From: Halicephalobus mephisto
Taxonomy: Eukaryota > Nematoda > Chromadorea > Rhabditida > Panagrolaimidae
Direction: 5' to 3'
NCBI GenBank assembly: GCA_009193035.1
Contig: SWDT01000168.1
Location: 1 to 64,000 of the forward strand
DNA length: 64,000 nt
Positions 24,252-36,071 of the stretch are shown here, in pieces. Under the pieces are notes generated by a model. The model saw only the letters and a list, made by a program, of their open reading frames with translations, was not told where the DNA came from and searched no databases. Both the position numbers and the translations under genes were made by a program. How positions within the stretch are numbered: the first letter of the stretch is position 1; each line of letters opens with the position of its first letter.

Positions 24252-24375
24252 TCGTAGATTCTACAGTAATATTTGTCTGAAAAAATTCTACAGTAATGTC
24301 CATCTGAAAGCTACAGTAATATCCATCTGGAAAAATTCTACATTAATATTTGTCTGAAAAAATTCTACAGTAGTT
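24252..24375. repeat. CTACAGTAAT tandem repeat in the KCTD 3' flank
   Basis: Four or five units of CTACAGTAATATTTGTCTGA with an AAAAATT spacer start just after the stop codon, at spacings of about 27-37 bp. The word ACAGTAA is scattered widely through introns in this window. Confidence 0.75.
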
Positions 24376-24838
24376 TTTGTTTAAAATAATTTCGCAAATA
24401 TTTGTTATTTATAAGTTTGTTAATCTTAATCGATATTATAATAATATCTAAAATAAGAGAAAAATATTTTATTGAATATAAATTTATCAATCTTAATTGA
24501 TCCTACAGTAATTTTTATAATGATATTTTTTATAAATTTACTGGATTTTATTAAATTCTACAGTAACTTTAAAATAATTTTATTTTTTTATTTATTAAAT
24601 TTTATAATTTTTTTTTAAAAATAACTTTAAAATTTTTTTATTTTTTATGCATCTATTGACGTCCTTTTAAATTTTACAGTAAGTTTCATTTAATGTCATT
24701 CAAAAAGGATTTTTGTTATGTATGAATTTATTGAACTTCATTGGATTCTGACGCTCCATGGATACAGGGCGATTGTCATGACGATGTTGAGATTTGGATT
24801 AAAAAGATAAAAAATATTTGTTTCTGTCATTTTTAAAA
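24376..24838. other. Intergenic between the KCTD and DEG/ENaC genes
   Basis: AT-rich; no gene or RNA recognised. Both genes lie on the plus strand about 590 bp apart. Confidence 0.4.
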
Positions 24839-27456
24839 ATGGGCCTGAGAAATAGAAAACTGACAGCAAAGGACCATGTGAAGCAGTTTCCTAATTGGAC
24901 TTCGGCTCACGGGATTCCCCAGATCGGCAGAAGTAGACATTATTACTGTATTGGATTCTGGGGAATCGTCACTCTGATCGCTTTGGCATTCTTGGTTTGG
25001 CAGGTTATTCTCTTGGTGGTTCAATACTACAGGTGAGGTGTTATTTAAATTAATTGCAATTTTGTAGATTTCTGAAGTCTTCGAAAATTTTTTAGACTTT
25101 TGGAATCTTCTAGAATTTATAGATTTCTGAAATATTCTAGAATTGTTTAGATTTCTAGAACTTTTTAGATTTTTAGGATCTTCTAGAACTTTTTAGACTT
25201 CTGGTCTTCGAAAATTTTTTAGACTTCTAGAATCTTCTAGAATTTGTAGATTTCTAAAGTTTTCCAGAATCTGGTAGAAAGTTAGATTTTTAAGAATCTT
25301 ATAAAATTTTCTGAAACTGTTTAAGAATCCAGTGGAAATTTCTAAAATTTTCAAGAATTTCTAGAAAGTTTTAAAAATATCCAAAATTTGGTAGAAAATC
25401 AAAAATAAAATTGAAAATTCCGAATTTTAGGAAATTTTTGATTTTTATAATGATATTGTTGGATCGTCACTGGGGAATTCGGATCCGCGTGTAGACACAG
25501 ATATGTGGAGATAACTTTACAGGCCCAGAGGCACGAGATAAATTACAACTCTCCAAAAATATTGCGCAATTTTAAAATTACTGTCAATCCGCAATCGTAC
25601 AAATTTCATTGTTTACTTTTTACTTTTTATTCCTATATCGCACAATCAAGTTTTTACAACAAATTACAATTTAAATTTAAATAATTTAATTCTAATTGTC
25701 GTTTCCTTTGACCCAGCTTTCCAGTTGGATTCGTCCGTAGGGGAAATTTCATTGGTCCTTAGGGTATTTCCCTTCGGGACCAACCTTGCCCTGCTTGTAC
25801 TCAAATAGATCGTACACAATCCAACAGATATAAATTTGATTAATTTTAGATACGACGTTTCTGTGTCCATCGAACTTAAGTTTCAACAACGAGCATTCCC
25901 TGCGGTCACTCTCTGCAACTTGAACCCCTTCAAGAAGTCCGTCGTCGCCAAGTACCCCAATGTGAAGAGACTCCTTGACACCTATGAGTACACGATGCAG
26001 CAGATCGCTTGTGAAGAAGATCCTTCATGTACTGTTCCGGAAAATTCCACTTTGGAGAAGTATAGAAACATGTACGGATTCACCGAGATCAAGGACACTG
26101 CAGCTCTTCAAACCAGAGCCACTAGTGTTTTGACTTTGGAAATTTCGCAATATGATGTTTCTGCAGCGGTTGCGAATTTTGAGGACTTCATCCAAGGCTG
26201 CAGTTTCAACACTGAAGACTGTCAAGACAGCGATTGGGACGCCTTCATCGACCCCCGGATGGGCCAATGTTTCGCCTTCAATCTGAAAAGTCAGTACATG
26301 GCTAAGAGGGCTGGACCTATCTACGGACTGAGAGTGGTTCTTAAGACGAATATTTCTGAATTCATCTCCATTACTGAGACTGCCGGGATGAGGGTCCTCG
26401 TACATGATCAGGACGAGTACCCTTTCCCCGACATTTTCGGATACAACGTCCAGACCGGAAGTTCCACCAGCATCGGCGTCACTTACGTAAGAAATTTTAG
26501 TTTTTAGATTTTTGACACTAGAATACAGTAAAAAATTCTGAAATTTTCAGCGTGAAATGTTTCGTCTCGGAGAACCTTATGGCTCCTGTACGGATGACAA
26601 GCCCTCGGGGTACCTGTATGACCGAGATTACTCCACTGAAGGCTGCCAGAGGTCCCGATACCAGTATGAAATGATTGCCTCTTGTGATTGCTACGACCCT
26701 AACTTCCCCAACCCTGAAAACACTACAGTACCCATATGCGAAGTCGACAATTACTGTAAGTACTTGATTAATTTGGAAAAATTAAACCAAAATACTAATC
26801 ATGAATTATTTAAAAAACTGAATTTTTCGATTAGGATTTATTGGACAAAATTTTTTCGTTATTTTTATTTTAGTTTACTTTTAACAAAAAAGTGAATTAT
26901 TTTTATACAAATACATATTTAGCTCAATTTTCACTGATTTTGAAAGTATGTAAATTAGTTTAAAATATAATTTTAATTCAAACTAGGAAAATAAAAATAA
27001 ATTTAAAAATTTTTAAATAATTTTTTTTTGTTTTTTTTAAAATTAATTTTAGTCGATTGCTGGATACAACAGACAAACACGAGTTCGGCGGATAATTCGT
27101 GTACTCAGCCTTGTAACGAAGGTGTTTATGATGTTACTGTATCTTCTGCAAAATGGCCAAGTGGAAGTGTTACGGTAGTCGGAAAATGCGAAGAAGGGAT
27201 GTACGGTAACAATACTTGTCTGGATGTTTTCAAACAAAACGGAGCTTTGATTGAAGTTTTTTACGAAAAATTAAATTACGAAACAATGGAAGAATCCCCT
27301 GCTTACACCATTACCAGACTACTGTCAGATTTCGGAGGTCAAATCGGGCTCTGGCTCGGGATGAGTGTCGTCTCCTTGATCGAGTTCTGTGTTTTGCTTT
27401 TCCAATTGTTCGTTTCCTGTGGGTCTTCCAAAGCTGGAGAAGCCGTCGCTTTTTAA
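24839..27456 (+). CDS. DEG/ENaC (degenerin/ASIC-type) sodium channel subunit
   Basis: Exons 24839-25032, 25850-26486, 26551-26755 and 27053-27456 encode 479 residues. The cytosolic N-terminus has the family's [10 protein letters not shown] gating motif (HG pair). Helix 1 is at about 38-62, followed by FPAVTLCN at about 81-88. The extracellular region has about a dozen cysteines, including [20 protein letters not shown], the conserved Cys-rich block. Before helix 2 comes [19 protein letters not shown], with the G-x-S selectivity filter at about 448-450. Subunits of this family form trimeric amiloride-sensitive, sodium-selective channels gated by touch, acid or peptides. It is compact, like ASIC-type nematode members, and lacks the long insert of MEC-4-type degenerins. 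I cannot assign a specific orthologue. Intron 1 (817 bp) contains a solo LTR. Confidence 0.95.
25457..25826. mobile_element. Solo LTR of a retrotransposon (370 bp)
   Basis: Starts TGTTGGATCGT and ends ACAATCCAACA, so the ends are a near-perfect 11-bp inverted repeat with canonical TG...CA. It is flanked on both sides by the 5-bp direct repeat GATAT (25452-25456 and 25827-25831). This is the signature of an LTR integrated and then reduced by recombination. No gag-pol lies beside it. It sits in intron 1 of the DEG/ENaC gene. Class (BEL/Pao or Gypsy) cannot be told from the LTR alone. Confidence 0.85.
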
Positions 27457-28139
27457 TTACATTATATTTAATTAAAAAATCACATTATTATAAAAAGTGG
27501 AAATTACTGTTGTTCTAAAAGTATCTCATGTGGATTTCTACAAACTAGTAAAAACATAAAACTCAAAGTTTTAGATGTCCGATCTAAGTGTTCATAGTAT
27601 ATTGTAATACAGTAGAATTTGGATATAAAATACCCCCGTTATAACATATTTCTTATAGCATACAGTATGAGTGAGCTTGGTTAGTCTGTCTTCAAATTGA
27701 CCCCGACTATGATATATCCTTTCTAATAGCATACGCTTTGACCGGTCCCAAGGAGTATTTTATATTCAAGTTCTACTGTATTATGTAATTTTTGCGCACA
27801 AGTGTTCTTGCTTTCATCGTTATTAACTAAATACACAAAAGTGTAATTTTTAGCAAAGTAACAAATGTAATCGTGTTTATCACTTTTTAATTCTCGTCAC
27901 AAATGTTAAATATTCACGAAAAATGTGAAAATTATGTTAGATTTTACAATTTTTATAAAACCAAAAATTACGCTTTTTTATAAAGGATTGACAAAACGTT
28001 CTTATTACTGCATAAGAAAGTGTAATTTTTAACAAAACAACAGATGTAAATCGTCACTATTTTGTTGTAACTTTCGTTTAATTTTTATTCAACAGACAAA
28101 TATTTAATTAATTGACCAGTAGTAAACACTCTGGATCAA
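27457..28139. other. Convergent intergenic region
   Basis: Separates the 3' ends of the DEG/ENaC and hex-1 genes. It contains a MITE (27610-27778) and two direct copies of an AAAGTGTAATTTTTA unit near 27838 and 28018. A copy of the dispersed GTCACAAAT hairpin repeat lies at about 27896-27935. Confidence 0.6.
27610..27778. mobile_element. pogo/Tigger-like MITE, copy 1 (169 bp)
   Basis: Begins CAGTAGAATTTGGATATAAA and ends with its approximate inverse, TATTCAAGTTCTACTG, bounded by TA on both sides. The end sequence follows the widespread pogo/Tigger-type inverted repeat (CAGT-GAA...GATATAA). It has no coding capacity. Confidence 0.8.
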
Positions 28140-30295
28140 TCAGGGAAGACTCCACTCGATCGGACAGAAACTCGGACCGTTCCCTGGTTGTACTCTGAAT
28201 CCTCTGGCTAACATTCGACAGCGATGTTCGTGAAGTCTTGGCCAAGCTTTATCGCCATCTGTTGTAGCATTTTTGTTACTCCAGAGTCTCTCTGCGACTG
28301 TTGAAGTTCTGGGCCAGAGTCTTGCTTCGACGTTGGTGGAATCCACGAACTCGCCCCACATAGCTGCAATTCCCCCTAGGATTAATTTCTTCTGTTCTTC
28401 TGTTCCTTCGAAATCATGGGGATCACAGTAATAGTAAGCATTAGCTCCGTCTTTCCAGTCAGCACCGTAGGAAATGTAATTCAGATACCAGCAGGAGGAC
28501 AGAATCGCCCGGAATCCGGCCTTTGTGACAGCCTGAAGAGTTTGAGCTCTTTCTGCTTCGTTGTTGCCTTTCCAAATGTGGATTACAGTATTCTTTTCTG
28601 GAGAATTGTTGTCGAAAACCTCCTGCCAGAAGATTTGAGTTCTATCTCTCGCGATCGGTTTGATTAATTTCTGCAATTTCGAGAAGTAAAAGTCTTCCAA
28701 AGCAGTAACGTTATCCGGAAATCCATGTAATTTCATGAATCGCCTGATTTCCGGATTCTGTCGCCAACAAGCTTCTGTGAAGAAGCTGACTTCGTCTCCT
28801 CCCAGATGCAGGAATTTTTCGGGGAAAATTTGAGTCATTTCTCTGAAAAATTCCCTCAAAAATATGTAATTTTCAATTTTCGTCGGATCGATGATGTTTG
28901 AATCTATTGTTTCTCCTGTTTGAGAAGTACATTCAGCCAGGAGTCCTGGTTGTCCCTTCCAAGACCCCGTGTGACCAGGAGTGTCGAATTCGGGCATGAC
29001 TCTAATTCCCCGGAGTCTGGCGTAATGGATGATGTTCTGGACCGTCTTCGGATCGTAGATGTGTTTCAAAGTAAAAGCTCCAGATTTATGGAGATTAGGA
29101 AACTTCTGAACGACAAGAGGAAAGGATTCAATGTCTACAATATGCCAATGAAGAACATTCATCTTGTTTTGGGCCATAAGGTCGATTTGTCTCTTGATCG
29201 TCTGGGGATGAAGATAGTGTCGGCTCGTGTCCAGAAGAATTCCTCGAACAGAAAATCGAGGAAAATCGCGAATTTCGACTGTTCTGAGCCAGTACTAAAA
29301 ATGGTTATTTTATAACAAGTTAAAAACTGATTTTTTTTAACAAAAAAATTCAAAATTTAGAATTTTTGAATAAATTAAGAAAAATTTCTGAGATTTTTGA
29401 AGGTTTTAGAACTTATTGGATGTATATTTTTATAAAATTCTAATGATGGAATATAAGTTTAAAAAACTTACAGTATCATTATTAACGAATAAAAGTTGAC
29501 TGAAAGTTTCCAAACCTCTGAGAACTCCCCAGACTTCATAAGCTTCGAGAACTGCATCTCCGGATGACGGGATTTTGAGGAAATCTGGAATTTATTTAAT
29601 TGTTATTGATAATTCTTAAATACAGTTGAATTTCGATATAAGGCACCCTCAAGGAACCGGACAAATCGTGTCTTATAGCGTGGGGTGTCTTATATCGAGG
29701 GTCGAATATGACTAAAATTCCTTAAAATCATGTCTTATATCGTGGGTGTCTTATATCGAGGGTCGAATATGACTAAATTTCCTTAAATTTTCGCAAATTT
29801 GTATGCGGGCCAAACTAACGCACTGAAACCGTGCCTTATAGTCTGAATGCGTTATATCGAGATTCCACTGTAATAATAATTTTAAAATCTCACATTCTTC
29901 GTTCATGTCTTGTTGAGGGAAATCAGATCCCCCGGGACAAGGGGCTTTGACGCTGACTTTCAGGTTTATTCCGTGAGCTCTGTTGCTGTTAGAATCCTCA
30001 AATGGCATCAACCATTTGCTTACTGTAATTATTAGTTTTAAAAATTAATTTAAAAAAACGAACAATAAGTTCTTCTTGAAAATTGTAGAATATCGCATTT
30101 TTCGAATTCCTCGTCGAAGTTGATCTGGATCGGACTGGATTTCCTGGATCCGATTCTCCGAACGTCTTTACCGTAGTTGACTTCCTGCGGCAATGGCCAG
30201 ACTTCTCCTTGGGTTCTCAACCCCGGAGGTGGAGCAGTCAAGAATTCTTGAGAAAAAATTAACGGAAAAAAAGAAAAAATAAATAAAATTTTCAT
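28140..30295 (-). CDS. hex-1: Beta-hexosaminidase (glycoside hydrolase family 20)
   Basis: Lysosomal enzyme that removes terminal N-acetylhexosamines from glycoproteins, glycolipids and glycans. Exons, in transcription order, are 30295-30064, 30022-29894, 29584-29472 and 29294-28140, giving 542 residues. There is a signal peptide (about 1-15), then the GH20b domain with EVWGVLRGLETFSQL. The catalytic barrel follows with RGILLDTSRHYL, NVLHWHIVD, RVMPEFDTPGHT and HLGGDEV. The last carries the catalytic Asp325-Glu326 pair, numbered very close to human HEXA (322-323). The C-terminus has AMWGEFVD and the RLWPRTSTVAERLWS substrate-binding helix. Length fits the family (about 530-555). The aspartate that usually follows HWHIVD is Ile here. 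The first intron (41 bp) uses a weak donor, GTTCGT. A MITE lies in intron 2. Confidence 0.97.
29623..29870. mobile_element. pogo/Tigger-like MITE, copy 2 (248 bp)
   Basis: TA-flanked; starts CAGTTGAATTTCGATATAAG and ends GTTATATCGAGATTCCACTG. The interior has a direct repeat containing TCTTATATCGAGGGTCGAAT (near 29688 and 29748). It occupies most of hex-1 intron 2. Confidence 0.85.
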
Positions 30296-31367
30296 CCTAA
30301 AAGTAATTTCAGATTAGTTGTAGCAATTTAAAATTTTTTCGAAAATCTTTGAAAAACAAATAAAAATGATTTAACCACAAACTGGTCAGTGATTTTATAC
30401 CAAACAAACTAGGAAATCAAACATGGCCTCTGGAAAAGCAAACAAAATTGGTCTTGACTAAAGTGGAAATTTTTAAAAATTTCGAATTCAAAAATGATCT
30501 TTTTCGAAACGTCAGAGAAATTTAAAGTCAGATTTTCAGAATTCTGAATCAGAAATTTACACATAAATTCAAATCCAAAATAGTTATTTTTAAAGTTGGA
30601 TTTTTATAATTCTAGATCAGATAAAATTGGATTCAAATTTGAATCTTTAGAATTCCAAATAAAAAATAATTATTTTCGAATTCGAAAACATTTGATTTAA
30701 ATTAAGATTTTTCGGATTTCAAAATCTAAACAGTTTGGTCCGGAACTGAAGTATTAAATTTCTGAACTTTGAATTCGAACTGTTTAGTATCAATTCAAAA
30801 AAATCAGATTTAAACTAAATTTTTTGAATTCTAAATAGGTCAAACTTTGAAAACTAAAAAATTCTAAATTCGAAAAAATTATTCGAATTCAGATTTTTTG
30901 ATTTTCTAACTTGACTGGTTCGATTCATATTCATATTTAACTTTTTCGAAAAATTTCAAAATTTAAATTAAATTTAATTCAAAATTTCCCATGTTTTGGT
31001 TCGAAATTTTAAAACTAATAGGTTTTGACTAAAATAAGGATTTTTTACGGACCTTATTTTGGGGAAAACATTTTGATAAGTGAGAAATTAGCATAATTGC
31101 TGTCAAATTGGAGAGGACCACTCCTTGAACGAGGACGTGGCAATTTTGCGAACAGACAAAACAGTACAATTAACTTGTCAAAGACAAAATTGAATAAAAT
31201 TGTTTTTGAAGAATCATAATATGGATTTTCAAGGTCAAGGATCAAACTTAATTCATCTTCGATTGAACGGCGCGAGTTATGATCGCCATTACCACTTCCA
31301 GAACCATAAAACCTTTGTATTGAAAAATAAAAATATCAAATCAGAAGAGTATTAAAAACAAGTTCAG
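30296..31367. other. Intergenic between hex-1 and the truncated receptor
   Basis: AT-rich. I looked here for the missing first two transmembrane segments of the receptor at 31368 and found none. Confidence 0.45.
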
Positions 31368-32124
31368 AGATCTCTGTTTATTAATCTCAACGAACATGAT
31401 ATCTTTAATGAGTGCTTGTTTGTACCGTTATTATTCATTGAAAAACAATGTAGATTTCTTTCATACAAAGAAAATTGTAATACTTATCGCCATCATTTCT
31501 ATTCTCTATCCTTTACCTGCTCTTATTTCCGCCTTATTTGGTTACATCTATTCCGATGAGGAAGTTGATGCTTATATCACTCGATCATATCCAGAATACT
31601 ACGATATAATAAAACAAGTGTCTTGCGTCACTTATTACAACGATATTCTTTTTATTTTCTGCATAGTAATGCAATTGATATTAATCATACTAATGGGACT
31701 ATTTCTAATAATAATTATAATCAGAACTATTCGATTACTTCGATCTGTCAAAAGTTCTTTGACGAAAGCGAGTTATGCTCTTCAAAAACAATTTCTAGTT
31801 CTTATATGTTTTCAATTGTTTATACCGGTTGTATGCTTAGTATTACCGACGTCTTTTTTATTTACAGCGATTCTGAAGGAAATAACTAATATGTTCAGTA
31901 AGTAATTACATTATAACAATATATTGACATTAATTATAGCTTTAGCGGAAATCCTGATACATATATTTACTCTTCATGCGACATTTAACGGACTCCTGAT
32001 TATGTTTTCGATTAAGCCATATCGAGATGTCCTGGTGGGATTTTTCTTGCCGAAAAGACAGATTGAAGTACCGATCGCCCCAGTGTCCACATCCGCTCAA
32101 ATTAACGCCGATAACAGATTTTAA
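31368..32124 (+). pseudogene. 5'-truncated seven-transmembrane chemoreceptor (Srh/Sri/Str type)
   Basis: Two exons are visible, 31368-31897 and 31940-32124, joined in frame by a 42-bp intron. They encode helices 3 to 7. The first piece has LYRYYSLKNN after helix 3, a long fourth helix and two further helices. QKQFLVLICFQLFIPVV is the Q...P-containing sixth helix of Srh/Sri receptors. The last exon has the seventh helix and SIKPYRDVLVGFF, the family's terminal motif. Helices 1-2 and the N-terminus were not found in the preceding kilobase, so this is either a 5'-truncated relic or its first exons lie under a longer intron. What remains has no stop or frameshift, so the loss may be recent. Such receptors normally sit in chemosensory cilia. 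Confidence 0.65.
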
Positions 32125-32483
32125 AATTATCAATTAACGAATATACAATCAATTACTAACAATTTTGGGTTTATCTAACACGAAACGCAGTTAATTGTAC
32201 TTTTTGACAATTAATAAAACTTTTTACTTTGAAAATATCAAATACGTCAGTAATGAAAAATAACATTTTTATTCTCTAGATTACTACTCAGTTATTGAAA
32301 TCAAGCTTTAGGGCCTTCCCAAGCCCTATTTAAACTCTTAAAATGGGAATGGTGAGTATCTTGATTCAGCAACTTTTCCCCTGTTGCGTTCAAAATTCTT
32401 GTAGGCGAACTGTCTTCAAAGGTTTTTCTGCAAACCAATTTCCTATAAATATCCTTCGTTATAGAATTGTTGCTTATGAAGAC

Positions 32484-33514
32484 CTACATGAATTTTTTCT
32501 TCATGGCTTCATGCGTAGCAACAAATGGAAGAGGCAACAATACTGCTGTAACTGCCTTCAGGGGATACCAGATAGCATCAAAATAAACGAAAAGTTCAGT
32601 TAGCTGACTAAAAACTCATCATTAGAACTAAATGATCTTATTTTCAACCCACTAAGCATCAATGTAGAAAACATAAAGAATGTTAAGACCAACGGGGATG
32701 ATATTTGAGAGAATACAATAAACGAAGAACCAACAGATCGTTCTCAATGTTCGGATGTTCTCGGCTGTCTGATATCTTTTACTGAGATCAATATGATGAA
32801 GATTCTGATTCAACTCCGACACATATGAACGTTTGTTATATTTGAAGAGACAGTATGCAAACTGTAACACTACTTTTATTTAAATTCATAACGAAAACTC
32901 CTTACAATGATGAAAAGCGTGTTAAATATGATTGGTGCTGGTAGAAAAACTATCGATCCGACAATCTTGTAATACTCCAAAGGCATTGTTGTAGCCGGAT
33001 AACTGTACTGTAATTACTCCACATTAGAAGCTAAAACTACAGTATTTCCACTAGAGTAACTCAATAATAAATTATGTAGTTGTAAAAACACCCATAATTA
33101 GAAGTAACTTACACAAACTAAAATTAATAAAATAGAAACAGCAGTTGATTGGTATTTTTCATATTTATTAGCGAAAATCGTTGAAACCGCTCGTTCAAGC
33201 AGTAAAACTCCTTCACATGCAGTTCTTGTCAATACAAATATCTTCCTCAGCAGCAGAGTGAAATTATAAATGCTAGGAGATGAGTAATGGAAGATCCTAT
33301 CCAACATTTGATTCCATCTAAGAACACCTAGGATGGAATATACAAAAATCAAGTGAGCTATTAATAACCGAAGATTTTTGTGGATTGTTGTGGTTTTCTT
33401 TAAAACGACAAGGAAAAATCCGTTAAGAATCATGGAAATCAACCATAATAAACTTTCAATCACTTTCATGATAAATTCGAAAAGAACCATCTCCGAAGGT
33501 AAGGCAACTGCCAT
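32484..33514 (-). CDS. Sre-like seven-transmembrane chemoreceptor
   Basis: Exons in transcription order 33514-33113, 33007-32906, 32861-32653 and 32607-32484 give 278 residues with seven hydrophobic segments. Helices 1-4 are in exon 1, helix 5 in exon 2, helix 6 in exon 3 and helix 7 in exon 4. Family features are CEGVLLLERAVSTIFANKYE at the end of helix 3 (equivalent to the ER-x-x-AT-x(n)-YE motif of Sre proteins) and LSKRYQTAENIRTLR before helix 6. Introns 2 and 3 are 44 and 45 bp. The last exon needs the acceptor at 32608-32609; without it the frame stops at TAG 32652-32654. Length is shorter than typical Sre proteins (about 350), mainly in loops. It is the intact member of a tandem pair with the decayed copy at 34.5-35.6 kb. 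Ligand unknown. Confidence 0.75.
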
Positions 33515-34479
33515 TGATTTAACTATCTTAGATGTTCGATGATAAGGTAAAAATTACTATAAACAAAATCACAATGGAACAACGACTAATTAGAAGTCAA
33601 CAATGAGGTCAAAATACAAGAATAAATTATGGTAAAATAGTTCACTTATGGAGTGAAATTGGTTCTGTGTATCTTCAACATTACTGAATGTGGTCTGTTT
33701 CTTACTTAACATTATATAAATGCCACTACTGTAAGAACTTTTTGTACTTAGAAATACAATTTTTCGTTCTTTCGTAAAACACCTCTATTAACCCATATAA
33801 AAGTCCTGCAGCAAATATGAATCATTTCGTTGTGACTCATTCTTTCAATGAACAAATTAAATAATTGCTTAATACTCGGAAAGTTGATTGTAGCAAAGGT
33901 ATCTTTTTATAGAACTTTAAATGCTAATTTCAAAGATATATAATAAATTTTAAAAAACGTAATTTAACATATGAAAAATTTTCCGTAATAACATTAGAAA
34001 AAACGAATAATTTCACTAATAAAATGTTTAAACAGATGTTAATATATCTATTATAATAAATAAACTATGTTCTATCCAATGGACGAATTAATCACCGAAT
34101 TCTATTGATTTTGGTAGAGAAATAACACTTTTCCCTTATGATCAAATATCACTATTAAATTCTTTTATATTTCCCGTTTTGATTATTCCTACTTAAGATT
34201 ACTTTCTTGTAATTTTAACATCGACGAACAAAAAATGGATAACAAACAGCGATTGTGTTGTATAGTCTCATATTTTTCTGTTTGATACTTTTGAATGTTT
34301 TATCCAACAAAGAAAGCAACTGATCATTATTGAAATTCTCACTTTTGATGATAAATGAAAACGTGACTTTCAAGAACAGTATTCAAAGTCAGTCAACAAT
34401 GATTAAGATTAAGCTTTCCTACTTTTTACTTTTATTAGTAATCTTTGAAATCTTAATTTCAGGGTCTTCCCAAGCCGTT
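33515..34479. other. Spacer between the two Sre-like copies
   Basis: AT-rich, no gene recognised. It presumably contains the promoter of the intact receptor or of neither. Confidence 0.4.
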
Positions 34480-35632
34480 TGTAAATCTCTAAAATGAGTC
34501 AATTTATTACTTTACTTCACCAAAGCTCTTCCCGTAACGCTCAGAATCTCTTTCGACGAACATTTTTGAATAACGTGTTATGTAGTAATTTCCTAGAAAT
34601 ACTTCATAATGAGAGATTATTTTGAAAATTTATGTAAATCTATTTTCCACAGTTTCTTCTGTAGCAGCAAACGAAAAAAAGAATAACGCCATTACAGTTG
34701 CTTTCATAAACTACAAAAAACCATCATAATAGGCATAAAGTTCACTAAACATTTTTCATTAGAATTCAAAGACCTTATTTTCAATCTATTGAGTATTGAT
34801 GTAAAAAGTGTAAAAAACATAAACAACGAGAGCAAAAACGTTGAAAAAGATACAGTAATCGAAGAACCAACAGATTGTTTTCAATGTCTGGATATTCTCA
34901 ACTGTTTAATATTTTCTACTGAGACCAATATGATGGAGATTCTGATTTAACTCCGATACATATGAACGTTTATTATATTTGAAAAGACAGTATGCAAACT
35001 GAAACACTACTTTTATTTAAATTCATAACGAAAACTCCTTACAACCATGAAAAGGATATCAAATACTGTTGTCAACGGTAGAAAAACAATTGACTCACTT
35101 ATTCTATAACTCGTCAAAGACATAGTCATACCCGAATAACTACACTATAATTGCCCTACATTAAGAATTAAAGTCCTGTTTCCGTTGGACTAATCCACTC
35201 TCCGAATTTGTACATTTAAACAATGTTAAATCACAATCAACTTACACAAATTAAGATTAAGAAAATGGAAATACATACAAAGTGATTCTTTTCATATTTA
35301 TCGACGGAAAGTGTTGAAAAGATTCGTTCAATCAGTAAAACCACTTCACATCCAGTTTCTACTGTCAAAGTTGTTTTCCTAACCAACACGACCCAATAGG
35401 TAATGTCAGTAGATAAATAATGAATGATCCGATCTGACGTTTGAATCCACCTAGCAACACCAATTATGCAGTAAACGAAAATCACACGGAGATTCCTATG
35501 AACAGTTGTAGTTTCCTTCAAAGTAAGAACGAAGAAGCCATTGATAATTATCGAAAACAACCAAACAAGAGATTCAATTCCTTTGATGATGCATTCAAGA
35601 GTAGGCATCTCTGGAAGAAACTTAACCCCCAT
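34480..35632 (-). pseudogene. Decayed tandem duplicate of the Sre-like receptor
   Basis: The whole structure of the neighbouring gene is repeated. Exon 1 (35632-35246) starts MGVKFLPEMPTLECIIKG and lacks five residues in helix 2. The GTAAGT donor, exon 2 (CSYSGMTMSL to FDILFMV) and the start of exon 3 (FAYCLFKYNKRSYVSELNQ) are conserved. At 34906-34908 an in-frame TAA replaces the Gln of the conserved RYQ motif, cutting the protein before helices 6 and 7. The exon 4 region near 34620-34760 is recognisable but eroded. The reading frame is otherwise conserved up to the stop, so inactivation looks relatively recent. Confidence 0.8.
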
Positions 35633-35898
35633 ATTTTCGGTTGTTTAAATTTTTTATACGCACAGTAGAGAAATTACTAACAAATTAAAATGAAAGAAAA
35701 ACTACTGGAAGAATAAGTTCTAAGGGTGATTGTGAACATTATATTATCTTAGAAATTTAATTAAAAAATAATTAGATCAGAGTAAAACTGTGGTAACTAG
35801 AGGTTTGGGAACAGATGTAATTCCTGTTTGTTAGGATGGAAACCGGAAGTACATTAATGAGCTTTACTCAACAATAAGACACAGAGAACAAATATATA

Positions 35899-36071
35899 CA
35901 GTCGAACTTGGATACAAGATACACCCTTGGAATCGGTCAAAGCGTATGTTATAAGAAGGGATATATCATAGCGGGGGTATATTTGAAGACAGACTAACCA
36001 AACTCACTCAGACCGTATGCTATAATAAGAGATATGTTATAGCGGGGGTATTTTATATCCAAGTTCTTCTG
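35899..36071. mobile_element. pogo/Tigger-like MITE, copy 3 (173 bp)
   Basis: TA-flanked; CAGTCGAACTTGGATACAAG at one end and CCAAGTTCTTCTG at the other. The interior matches copy 1 at 27610 in inverse orientation, sharing the ATAGCGGGGGTAT and GAAGACAGACTAACCAA blocks. Confidence 0.85.
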
